Origin: WFZT01 sp964571845
Lineage (GTDB): Bacteria; Hydrothermota; Hydrothermia; B15-G9; WFZT01
Direction of reading: 5' to 3'
Assembly (NCBI GenBank): GCA_964571845.1
Contig: CAZNDM010000119.1
Coordinates: forward strand, 1 to 8,049
DNA: 8,049 nt
Below the pieces are notes generated by a model. The model had not been told where the DNA came from, did not search any database, and worked only from the letters and a program-made list of their open reading frames with translations. Position 1 is the stretch's first letter. Each line of letters starts with the position of its first letter. Below are positions 1 through 6,733 of this stretch, in pieces. Position numbers and translations under genes: made by a program.

Positions 1-1694
1 CCTGCAAATACGCCGGGGATACTCGTCATCTGATGATCATCAACGATGATGTGGTTACCCCACCTGTCGAGTTCGAGCTTCTCCAGCCATGACTCGGGCA
101 GGAACGAAAGGTCAGGCTTCTGACCGATAGCGAGTATCAGGTTGTCTGCCTCGAGGAAGAAGACCTCGTCCATCTTCGGCACCGGCTTGGGTCGTTTCCC
201 CGGACCCTGATCAACCATCTCAGTCTTTACATACTTGATTCCCACCATCTTCCCGTTTTCATCCGTCACAACCTCAATGGGCAGTGTCTGAGGCATGAAG
301 ATCACGCCCTCGTCCATTGCCTCGTGCTTTTCCTCATCAGATGCGGGCATATCAACGATTCTTCTTCTGTACGAGATATAAACTTTTTCAGCACCGAGTC
401 TGAATGGAGTCCTTGAAGCATCCATTGCCACATCACCGCCGCCAACGACCACAATCCTCTTTCCAATCTTCGGAGGATTACCAAGATTAACCGCTCTCAG
501 GAAGTCAATTGCCTCCATCACACCCTCGGCGTCCTCACCGGGTATGCCCATCTTGGTTCCCTTACTGTATCCAACTCCGATATAAACTGCATCGAATTTC
601 TCAAGAAGCTCATCAAAGCTGATATCCTTCCCAACTCTCGTATTGTACCTGATCTCCACATTTTCCTGACTGAGGATAAAGTTGATCTCCTTATCAAGGA
701 TTTTCTGTGGCAGTCTGTAGCGAGGAATTCCGACTTTCATCATACCACCGGGCACATTGAGAGCCTCAAAAATCGTTACAGAATGGCCTCTAAGTGAAAG
801 GTAGAATGCCGCCGTAAGTCCACCAGGTCCTGCTCCGATAATTGCGACTTTTTTGCCCGTTGGTGGCGCCTTTTTCAAATTCTTCAAAACCTTGCCGTAA
901 TCATCAACCTGTCCTGCTGCAAATCCTTTCTCAAATCTGATCTGAATCGGTTTGCCGCGATTTCCAAGAACACAGGCATTCTCACACCTGTGGGTACAGA
1001 CCGTTCCACAAATTTCAGGCAGAGGATTGTTGATAAAGAAAGTGTTAACGGCTTTATCGTACTCTTTGTTTGCGATTTCTTCGAGATAGTGCGGGATGTA
1101 CATCTCGGTGGGACAGCCCTGCATACAGATGGCGCAGCCAAGACACCTGTTTGCCTCGGTTACTGCCATTTCCTCAGTGAATCCGAGTAGCACATGGTCA
1201 AATGTCCGCTTTCTCTCCTCCGGGTCTTTCTCTGGCATTTCGACTCTGTCGTAGCGGAGGAGCGAGGTTTCAGGCGTTGTGGTCCAGCCTTTGCCGGTGT
1301 AAGGGTATTTTTTTACATCCGGGATGAAGACAAAATCTTCCTTATTGGGTGTAACGAGGGTAAAGTGATCCGTGAGCTTGAGGGAGCCGGTTGGACAGAC
1401 ATCCACGCACTGGGCGCAGAAGCAGCATCTTCCGTAATCAACTTTGGGGCGGAGATTCGTTGAGCCAAATCTCGGCTGGAGTCCTTCGATCTCGACCATC
1501 TCAATTGCCTGGACATTACAGATTCTCGCACAATTTCCGCATCCTACGCACAGACTCCAATCGTTCTCGTGGAATCCTCTAACCCTGTCAGCAGGCTCCT
1601 TTTTCTCATAAGGGAGCCTGATGGTATGAGGCTTCTTTCCAAGGTGTTTTAACGCTGATAATGGATTAACGAGATCTTTTAATTCAATTCCCAT
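1..1694 (-). CDS. NuoI/MbxN-like 2x[4Fe-4S] ferredoxin domain fused to GltD/NfnB-type FAD-NAD(P)H oxidoreductase (3' end off window)
   Basis: The frame is open from ATG 1694 to the left edge: 564 codons without a stop, with the C-terminus missing. Residues 20-110 are NuoI-like (PHTIRLPYE at 22-30, then RVRGFH) and carry two cluster motifs: C49/C52/C55/C59 and C90/C93/C96/C100-P. Residues 145-260 are the GltD N-terminal Fe-S region, with C184/C187/C190/C194-P and C229/C233/C237/C241. The FAD Rossmann motif is G287-A-G289-P-G-G292, with E310 ending the second strand. The NAD(P)H motif is GGGDVAMD at 418-425, followed by YRRR at 442-445, the arginine-rich loop typical of NADPH-using GltD proteins. 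The final visible residues, GVFA (561-564), begin the closing FAD-binding motif, so only a short tail is missing. It starts 9 bases after the NuoD-like gene, with an AGGTGAGGTGAG ribosome site. Inferred role: links NAD(P)H to the Fe-S chain of the membrane complex. C59 is followed by N rather than the usual P, and C91 is an extra cysteine. The domain calls are firm; the reaction direction is unknown. Confidence 0.93.
   Translation of the reverse strand, partial: MGIELKDLVNPLSALKHLGKKPHTIRLPYEKKEPADRVRGFHENDWSLCVGCGNCARICNVQAIEMVEIEGLQPRFGSTNLRPKVDYGRCCFCAQCVDVCPTGSLKLTDHFTLVTPNKEDFVFIPDVKKYPYTGKGWTTTPETSLLRYDRVEMPEKDPEERKRTFDHVLLGFTEEMAVTEANRCLGCAICMQGCPTEMYIPHYLEEIANKEYDKAVNTFFINNPLPEICGTVCTHRCENACVLGNRGKPIQIRFEKGFAAGQVDDYGKVLKNLKKAPPTGKKVAIIGAGPGGLTAAFYLSLRGHSVTIFEALNVPGGMMKVGIPRYRLPQKILDKEINFILSQENVEIRYNTRVGKDISFDELLEKFDAVYIGVGYSKGTKMGIPGEDAEGVMEAIDFLRAVNLGNPPKIGKRIVVVGGGDVAMDASRTPFRLGAEKVYISYRRRIVDMPASDEEKHEAMDEGVIFMPQTLPIEVVTDENGKMVGIKYVKTEMVDQGPGKRPKPVPKMDEVFFLEADNLILAIGQKPDLSFLPESWLEKLELDRWGNHIIVDDHQMTSIPGVFA
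1308..1314 (-). other. A7 slippery heptamer at the module junction (possible -1 frameshift site)
   Basis: On the coding strand, codons 127-129 read GTA AAA AAA, which gives A AAA AAA in the phase that favours -1 slippage. It lies just after the NuoI-like domain and before the GltD-like domain. The -1 frame reaches TGA at 1272-1270 after 12 further codons, giving a protein of 141 residues. Ten bases downstream is a weak hairpin, CCGGC-AAAG-GCTGG (1297-1284, one G:T pair). I see no well-placed Shine-Dalgarno-like stimulator upstream. The sequence is directly visible; the function is speculative. Confidence 0.3.
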
Positions 1695-1698
1695 TTTC

Positions 1699-1709
1699 TC
1701 ACCTCACCT
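1699..1709 (-). promoter_or_regulatory. Tandem AGGTGA ribosome binding site for the NuoI-GltD fusion gene
   Basis: The coding strand reads AGGTGAGGTGA, two overlapping copies of a strong anti-SD match. It ends 4 bases before ATG 1694 and overlaps the TGA stop of the NuoD-like gene (1706-1704). It fixes the start of the fusion gene and suggests efficient reinitiation straight after the large subunit. Confidence 0.7.
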
Positions 1710-2819
1710 GTCTATGTCTGGTGGACAGACATCCAGTGAAAACATAATTGGTGAAACATCCGCAATCCTTGCACCCTTGAGCATGTGTTCCAGTACCTTG
1801 ATTCCGTGTGTCATTGAAGGACCTCTCACATGAACGCGATATGGCTTTATTCCACCGTCAGAAACCATGTAGTAGCCAAATTCACCCTTTGAGGATTCGA
1901 CGCGCACATACACATCGCCCGGAGGTATCTTCCAGGTAAATGGATTGGGTGGCTTGATCATCACAGGGCCCTCTGGCATCATCTTGAGTACCTGTCTGAT
2001 GATTTTGATACTTTCTAAAATCTCATCCCGTCTCACAAGTGCGCGGGCGTACATGTCTCCGTCAGTATAGACCGGGATCTCAAAATCGAGCTGGTCGTAA
2101 ACGAGATATGGGTCATCACGGCGTACATCGTGCTTTACACCGCTCGCCCTGAGATTGGGTCCTGTAACACCGTGGTCTATTGCCCAATCTTTGTCGAGAA
2201 CCCCGACGCCTATGGTTCTCTTTTTAAATACGGCGTTGTCAAAAATTAATCTGTCGTAATCTGGCATCCTTTTTTCAAGATAATCGAGTGTCTCGAGGAG
2301 TCTCTCTTTGAAACCCGGAGGCAGGTCGCGTCTCACACCGCCCGGCTGTGTGTAAATGTGATAAACGCGGGCACCGGTTAATTCCTCAAATCTATCGAGG
2401 ATGTAATCCCTGTCACCGACACCCCACTGGGGCACGGTGTAAAGACCGAGTGCTCCAGAGATTCCACCGAGATAAAAGAGGTGAGCCTGAATCCTGGACA
2501 TCTCGAGGACCATCACCCTGATCCACTGTGCGCGTGGCGGAGCTTCAAAGCCGCCGAGTTCCTCTGTTCCCATCGCGTAAAGGACCTCATTGGGATCAGG
2601 ATCCGGCACGCAGATACGGCAGACCATGGGCACATTCTGGAGCCATCTTCTCACTTCCATGAGCTTTTCAAAACCGCGATGGAGATAGCCGGGTCTTGCC
2701 TCTGCCTCGACGATCGTATCACCCACTGCTTTGAGGTAAACGCTGAAGTTACCGGCAATTCCGGGGTGCTGCGGACCAATAAAGTATTCGAAGAACCTTT
2801 CTTCCACTTTCTGCTCCAT
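1704..2819 (-). CDS. mbxL: NuoD/MbxL-like large subunit of a complex I-related oxidoreductase, incomplete [NiFe] ligand set
   Basis: This 371-residue protein belongs to the superfamily of complex I 49-kDa subunits and [NiFe]-hydrogenase large subunits, and should sit on the cytoplasmic side beside the NuoB-like subunit. Family marks in order: GPQHP near residue 16, RPGYLHRGFEK (42-52), the CRIC pair C67/C70, TQPGGVRRDLPPG (157-169), GPNLRASG (220-227), ESSKGEFGYY (308-317), and the C-terminus DVCPPDIDR. Hydrogenases have CxxC at both ends; here the C-terminal pair is C365-P-P-D368, so one nickel ligand is missing. Complex I has THG after GPQHP; here it is GIAGN. The IDR ending resembles the VDR ending of complex I. 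The mixture fits Mbx/MBS-type reductases rather than a hydrogenase or quinone reductase. I chose ATG 2819 over the adjoining GTG 2822 because AGGAGGT lies 5 bases before the ATG. The start overlaps the NuoC-like stop by one base (TGATG). Confidence 0.93.
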   Translation of the reverse strand: MEQKVEERFFEYFIGPQHPGIAGNFSVYLKAVGDTIVEAEARPGYLHRGFEKLMEVRRWLQNVPMVCRICVPDPDPNEVLYAMGTEELGGFEAPPRAQWIRVMVLEMSRIQAHLFYLGGISGALGLYTVPQWGVGDRDYILDRFEELTGARVYHIYTQPGGVRRDLPPGFKERLLETLDYLEKRMPDYDRLIFDNAVFKKRTIGVGVLDKDWAIDHGVTGPNLRASGVKHDVRRDDPYLVYDQLDFEIPVYTDGDMYARALVRRDEILESIKIIRQVLKMMPEGPVMIKPPNPFTWKIPPGDVYVRVESSKGEFGYYMVSDGGIKPYRVHVRGPSMTHGIKVLEHMLKGARIADVSPIMFSLDVCPPDIDR

Positions 2820-3352
2820 CACTTACCTCCTCTGAATTTCTGCGGGACTTTGGTAAAGAGTTCCTTCTCGATGTCCTTCTGTCCGTAAAAGATCTCTGAG
2901 AATCTGCGCGTGTCGAAATCTTTTCTCATGGGCGGTGGTCCATCCCAGTCTTCGAGGATGAATGGGCGCAGGTTGTTGTTGCCCGGGAAGTCCACACCAA
3001 AAAATTCGTGAATGTCCCTTTCGTAGGTCTCTGCGTGCTCAAAGATGGGGCTAACCGTTTCCATCACAGGATCCTTGCGTGGAATCCTTGTTTTGACCAT
3101 AACATGGACCTTGTAGGAATGTGACCACAGGTGGTAAACGAGCTCAAACTCGTCGTCCTTGATCCAGTCAACGCAGGAGATAGCGACAAAGTGGTCAAAG
3201 CCCTGAGCTTTCAGAAATGCAATCATGGGAAAGACTTTTTTGGGCTCCACATAGACTTTTATGCGTCTCTCCCTCTGGATCTCCACCTTTGCATCGTCGC
3301 CAAATGTGTCCTTAATTTTCTGCTCAACAAAAATTTCATTCTGAAGCTTCAT
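2819..3352 (-). CDS. mbxK: NuoC/MbxK-like subunit (complex I 30-kDa family)
   Basis: This 177-residue soluble protein carries the 30-kDa signature: YERDIHEFFGVDF (110-122), NNNLRPFILEDWDG (125-138) and PMRKDF (141-146), the equivalent of the ERE..D.FGI and LRKDF blocks of NuoC. It binds no cofactor in this family; it packs against the NuoD-like subunit and stabilises the peripheral arm. The short N-terminal alpha/beta domain (about 1-100) is typical for stand-alone NuoC proteins, so there is no C-D fusion as in E. coli. The start at ATG 3352 lies inside the end of the NuoB-like gene (17-base overlap) and is preceded by GGAGTGA with good spacing. The protein ends in KFRGGK because its last codons also form the AGGAGGT ribosome site of the next gene. 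Confidence 0.94.
   Translation of the reverse strand: MKLQNEIFVEQKIKDTFGDDAKVEIQRERRIKVYVEPKKVFPMIAFLKAQGFDHFVAISCVDWIKDDEFELVYHLWSHSYKVHVMVKTRIPRKDPVMETVSPIFEHAETYERDIHEFFGVDFPGNNNLRPFILEDWDGPPPMRKDFDTRRFSEIFYGQKDIEKELFTKVPQKFRGGK
2825..2831 (-). promoter_or_regulatory. Ribosome binding site AGGAGGT deciding the NuoD-like start
   Basis: A perfect AGGAGGT lies inside the last codons of the NuoC-like gene. It is 5 bases from ATG 2819 but only 2 bases from the in-frame GTG at 2822, so the ATG is the better start. It places the two genes in a stop-start (TGATG) coupling. Confidence 0.75.
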
Positions 3353-3992
3353 CTTTATTCACTCCGATTTGGGCTGCTGTGTATTCTGGGATATGAAGCT
3401 CTGTTGCCTCTTTCCACTTCTTCTCTTTCTCAGCTTTAACTTCCCAGTAGATGCGTTCTGCAAGCTCTTTATTGATGCTCCACTTCCTTATGTCCATCAC
3501 CCATGCCTGATTGCGTTTGTAGTACTCGAGGTTTTCGTAGTATTTTTTCCATCCGTTGAACTCTCCGCGCTCAATACCTTCTCTTAATCTGATAAATGCG
3601 TCAATGATGGACTCAGGTCTTGGCATACATCCGGCGATGTAGAGGTCAACCGGCAGGTAGAGGTCGAGCACCTTGATAGTGTTGTAGGAATCCCAGTACA
3701 TTCCGCCGTTGACAGTGCAGGAGCCAAATCCAATGACCCATTTGGGATCAGCCATCTGCTCATAAGTTCTGATCACCCTTTTCAGAGTTTTAACGGTGAG
3801 GTAGCCTGTGATCAGCAGCAGATCAGCCTGTCTGGGTGTGGCCATTGGAATGATTCCAAATCTCTCCATGTCATACCTTGATGTCATGGTAGGTGGCATC
3901 TCAATGGCGCCACACCCTGTACAAAAATGGACCATCCAGAGGCTACGCCCCCGGGCCCAGTTTGAAAGTCCCTTTTTCCCGTTGTTTCCCAT
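3336..3992 (-). CDS. mbxJ: NuoB/MbxJ-like [4Fe-4S] small subunit
   Basis: This 218-residue protein is homologous to complex I NuoB (PSST) and [NiFe]-hydrogenase small subunits, and holds the Fe-S cluster nearest the active site. The cysteine pattern is C24-T-G-C27-G-A-I-E, then GSC92TVNGG and GC122MPRPE. Complex I has an adjacent CC before AIE; here the second of those positions is glycine and an extra cysteine lies three residues before the first. The hydrogenase C-x-G-C-D-I-E spacing is also one residue different. This is the pattern I associate with MBX/MBS MbxJ. The charged C-terminal tail (about 145-218), rich in K, E and W, goes beyond the family core. ATG 3992 is preferred over GTG 4001 because GGGAG lies 8 bases before the ATG, whereas it would abut the GTG. 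The preceding stop is 13 bases upstream. Confidence 0.92.
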   Translation of the reverse strand: MGNNGKKGLSNWARGRSLWMVHFCTGCGAIEMPPTMTSRYDMERFGIIPMATPRQADLLLITGYLTVKTLKRVIRTYEQMADPKWVIGFGSCTVNGGMYWDSYNTIKVLDLYLPVDLYIAGCMPRPESIIDAFIRLREGIERGEFNGWKKYYENLEYYKRNQAWVMDIRKWSINKELAERIYWEVKAEKEKKWKEATELHIPEYTAAQIGVNKDEASE

Positions 3993-4000
3993 AAATCTCA

Positions 4001-4005
4001 CTCCC
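4001..4005 (-). promoter_or_regulatory. Ribosome binding site GGGAG deciding the NuoB-like start
   Basis: The coding strand reads TAAGGGAGTGAGATTTATG. GGGAG, directly after the NuoH-like stop, is spaced 8 bases from ATG 3992. The alternative GTG start at 4001 would lie inside this site and have no space before it. Confidence 0.6.
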
Positions 4006-4893
4006 TTAAACGAGTATTACAATGAGTCCAAGTATCCCGATAATAGCAGGATAGGACCAGTAAAATTTAAATGCCTGTCCAATTCTGAAACGCGGCATGA
4101 CTGCATTGATCAATAGAGCAATGAAGAAAACGATAAAAGATTTCACAAACCACCAGAAGAGGTTGCCACCACCGAGGAACAGGTTAACAAAGAGTCCCGT
4201 CTCGAGAATTATACCGATGGAATGGTAAAGCTGGAGCATGGAGAGGTATCTTCCGCCGTATTCGACCATTGGACCGGACGCAATTTCGTGTGGTGCAATG
4301 GGCTGATCAAAAGGTTTCTCGCCGAGCATCGCCTGCATGGCAATGTCCATTGCAACTGCGGAGAGAAACAGGGGCCAGAGATTCCAGTGTGCGATCCCAC
4401 CCTTCTGTGCGTTGATGATGTCCATAAACGATGCGGAATGGTTGTAAACCATAACGGCAACTGCGGAAATCACCATAACAACTTCGTAGCCGAGCATGAG
4501 GGTGAGCGCCCTTGCAATTCCTATGGCAGCATTTGGATTTCCTGAGTTACCTGCACCAAGAGCCATTCCAAGTGGAGCTATCACAAGGAGATAGAGAACC
4601 ACGATGATGTCTCCCTGGAAGGAGAAAAGCGGCTTATTGCCAATGGGTATAAAGTAGAGGGACAGGAGCGCACCGGTGAATGCAAAGACCGGCCCGAGAT
4701 CAAACATCACTCCGTGTGAAATCGTGTTTTTCTTTGTAAGAAGCTTGATCACATCGATAATGTTCTGGTAAAACGGAGGACCATAACGGTTGTGTATCCT
4801 CGCTGTAATCTTTCTCGCAAGTCCCATGTAAATCAACCCGATAAAAATCACGATTATCGGCATCAATATTGCCCAGAGAATCGTTTCACTCAT
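4006..4893 (-). CDS. mbxM: NuoH/MbxM-like membrane anchor subunit
   Basis: This 295-residue, strongly hydrophobic protein of the NuoH/ND1/HyfC family is the membrane subunit that docks the peripheral arm and forms the entry of the ion pathway. Cytoplasmic-loop signatures: RIHNRYGPPFYQN (32-44) followed by DVIKLL (47-52), the counterpart of the RxGPN..G....DxxKLL motif; GEKPFDQPIAPHEI (191-204) and GPMVEYGG (207-214), the counterpart of the PFD.PEAE...G..VEY loop; and MPRFRIGQAFKFYW (266-279). E203 and E211 keep the acidic residues of that loop, while the PEAE stretch is PIAPHE here. It starts one base after the NuoL-like stop (TAAAATG). The only nearby purine run is GGGGG, a weak ribosome site, so translation is probably coupled to the gene before it. 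The coding frame has no interruption. Confidence 0.94.
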   Translation of the reverse strand: MSETILWAILMPIIVIFIGLIYMGLARKITARIHNRYGPPFYQNIIDVIKLLTKKNTISHGVMFDLGPVFAFTGALLSLYFIPIGNKPLFSFQGDIIVVLYLLVIAPLGMALGAGNSGNPNAAIGIARALTLMLGYEVVMVISAVAVMVYNHSASFMDIINAQKGGIAHWNLWPLFLSAVAMDIAMQAMLGEKPFDQPIAPHEIASGPMVEYGGRYLSMLQLYHSIGIILETGLFVNLFLGGGNLFWWFVKSFIVFFIALLINAVMPRFRIGQAFKFYWSYPAIIGILGLIVILV

Positions 4894-4894
4894 T

Positions 4895-6733
4895 TTAAAA
4901 CCCCCAGAAAGTTAAAATTAGTATCACAAGAAAAGTTGCGAAGTAGAAAAGGTAAATCTGCGCATCTCCGGCGAAAATCTTTCTCGCACCCTCACCAATC
5001 CAGGATATGAAGTCAGAAATCCACTTGTAAACGAGCTCCGCGCTGGTCCGATAAATGACCCTGAGCTCCCTTTCGAGGAAGATATAAAAGTTTGTTGAGT
5101 AGTGCATCTCGATCTGGTCAACCACTTCACCGGCAAAGAAGTTGTTGAGCTGGTCAACCTGATTTCTCTTGCCCGTCAGGAAGAAAATGATGAGTCCGAT
5201 TACGAATGCGATACCGAAAAGTGCACCAACGATGGCAGCATTGAAGGTTCCAAGCGGTGTCGTGATCGATGTGAGCGTATAGGTCTTGAGAACCGGCAGA
5301 CCAAATTTCAATGAGATATTTTCGATGTATGGGAGCACCTTACCGGGGAAAAGGCCCCAGTAGATGGCAAGTCCACCGAGTATAAGATAGGAGACGATGA
5401 ATTGCCAGGGAACTTCTTTCACATCTTTGTGCTCATCATGGAGCTGTCCGAGGAAAATGGAGAAGAGAAACCTGTAACTGTAGAGAAATGCGGCAGTGGA
5501 CGCAGCAAAGATCACGGCTGTGATGAAGACGAAGTTTCTTTCAATACCTGCCTCGTAGAGCAGCCATTTTGACGGAAAGCCGATTGTTGGAGGGATTCCG
5601 GCAAGTGCAAGAATGGCAATCAGTGCGAAAACGAATGTCAGAGGCATTTTGAAGATGAGTCCTCCGAGGTTGTCGAGGTCATCGGTTCCAGCTCTCATGA
5701 TCACTCCTGCGACTGTGAGGAACAGGAGCCCTTTGAACACAGCGTGTGAAAGCGCGTGATAAATCGCTCCTGATACACCAAGCGATGTGCCAAGTGCAAG
5801 ACCGAAGATCACATAACCGAGCTGGCTCACACTGGAGTATGCAAGGAGCTTCTTTGCCCTTTTCTGCTTCACCGCAAGCAGGGCACCTCCAAGTGCTGTG
5901 ATTGCGCCAAACCACGCAATCACATAGCCAATGACATTCACTCCCGAAAGTCTTGCGACGCCATAATCAGCAAATTTTAAACTGAAAAAGAAGATCGCCA
6001 GGAAAAATCCGTAAACTCCCATCTTTGACAGGAGCCCGGAGAATATGCTCGTAAACACATCCGGTGACTCAGGGTAGGCATAGGGTGCCCATGTGTGTAG
6101 TGGCATCAGGGCAGCCTTCACTCCGAATCCAATCACAAGGAAGATCACCACTGTGAAGAGCCACCAGAATGGCACACCCACAAGTCTGTGGGTCACTGTC
6201 ACAAAATCAAACGCCCCGGTCTTGGCATAGAGCATTCCAGCGGCGAGCAGGATGAAGTAGGCACCTATCACCGACCATATCAGGTACTTTGTTACTGCCT
6301 CGCGCCTCTCCATGCCACTGCCAATGAAGAGTGTGGCAAAGGAGGACCATGTCATAATTTCCCATGCCAGGAAAAAGGAAACGAGATCGCGGGACAGTGT
6401 GATAAGAGCCATAGAGCCGAGCGAAACAAGTGTCAGGAACATCAGCGTTGGAGAATTTTTATCCCAGGCTGAAAGTGTAAAGACGAATACGGCACCGAGT
6501 CCGAGAGCCATCATTCCAAAGAAAAATGAGAGTGGACCGATTCCAAAAGAAAATGTGAAATTCAGGATGCTGTAACTTTCACCAAAACCCGCCTTTCCAA
6601 GACCGTAGAAGAGATACGCCCCGTAAGCTGCAATAACAAATGTCAACCATGCGGCAAGCTTACGGGAAATCTTTCCAAGAATGTAAACAATAACAGCACC
6701 AAGAAAGTATAAACTCGCCAGTTTCACAATCAT
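4895..6733 (-). CDS. NuoL/MrpA-type antiporter-like proton/ion-translocating subunit
   Basis: This 612-residue polytopic membrane protein belongs to the NuoL/M/N-Mrp antiporter superfamily. It carries the full set of key residues of the channel: E125 in FLAWEIMTWSS (TM5 glutamate), K206 in GFGVKAALMPLHTW (TM7 lysine), K237 in LLSKMGVYG (TM8 lysine), H326 and H330 with K334 in the central broken helix, and K389 in GFPSKW (TM12). After the core, residues 521-590 form a charged, amphipathic stretch, and 591-612 form a last hydrophobic helix; these could be a lateral-helix-like tail clamping neighbouring subunits, by analogy with NuoL. It starts at ATG 6733, sharing one base with the preceding stop (TGATG), with GGGAGGT 8 bases upstream. 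It sits directly before the NuoH-like gene, as the second antiporter (H') does in the Mbx operons I recall. Whether H+ or Na+ is moved cannot be read from the sequence. Confidence 0.93.
   Translation of the reverse strand: MIVKLASLYFLGAVIVYILGKISRKLAAWLTFVIAAYGAYLFYGLGKAGFGESYSILNFTFSFGIGPLSFFFGMMALGLGAVFVFTLSAWDKNSPTLMFLTLVSLGSMALITLSRDLVSFFLAWEIMTWSSFATLFIGSGMERREAVTKYLIWSVIGAYFILLAAGMLYAKTGAFDFVTVTHRLVGVPFWWLFTVVIFLVIGFGVKAALMPLHTWAPYAYPESPDVFTSIFSGLLSKMGVYGFFLAIFFFSLKFADYGVARLSGVNVIGYVIAWFGAITALGGALLAVKQKRAKKLLAYSSVSQLGYVIFGLALGTSLGVSGAIYHALSHAVFKGLLFLTVAGVIMRAGTDDLDNLGGLIFKMPLTFVFALIAILALAGIPPTIGFPSKWLLYEAGIERNFVFITAVIFAASTAAFLYSYRFLFSIFLGQLHDEHKDVKEVPWQFIVSYLILGGLAIYWGLFPGKVLPYIENISLKFGLPVLKTYTLTSITTPLGTFNAAIVGALFGIAFVIGLIIFFLTGKRNQVDQLNNFFAGEVVDQIEMHYSTNFYIFLERELRVIYRTSAELVYKWISDFISWIGEGARKIFAGDAQIYLFYFATFLVILILTFWGF

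Noticed and set aside
884..1141. Minus-strand open frame of 85 codons inside the fusion gene
   Set aside because: It is another frame of the NuoI-GltD gene, whose own frame holds intact Fe-S and FAD motifs throughout.
1199..1242. Internal ATG (residue M153 of the fusion) as the start of a separate GltD gene
   Set aside because: There is no ribosome site before it, no stop between the modules, and the GltD-like sequence begins before it (RYDRVEMPEKDPEER), so a separate gene is not supported.
2481..2888. A 135-codon open frame on the plus strand
   Set aside because: It is antisense to the NuoD-like and NuoC-like genes, which have clear family motifs. It is a by-product of their codon composition, with no recognisable domain.
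1704..3992. Assignment as an energy-converting [NiFe] hydrogenase (Mbh, Ech, Hyc type)
   Set aside because: The fourth [NiFe] cysteine of the large subunit is aspartate (D368) and the small-subunit cysteine spacing differs from the C-x-G-C-D-I-E form of hydrogenases.
4222..4545. A plus-strand open frame of 107 codons (and similar ones at 7393-7724 and 6188-6575)
   Set aside because: They lie antisense to conserved membrane-protein genes, have odd Cys/His-rich or Arg-rich composition and show no family motif.
1704..6733. Assignment as respiratory complex I (NADH:quinone oxidoreductase)
   Set aside because: The NuoB-like subunit lacks the adjacent CC pair, the NuoD-like subunit lacks the HPxTHG quinone-site sequence and retains CxxC, and a GltD-like module stands in for a NuoEFG-type NADH module. 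Only homology at family level is supported.
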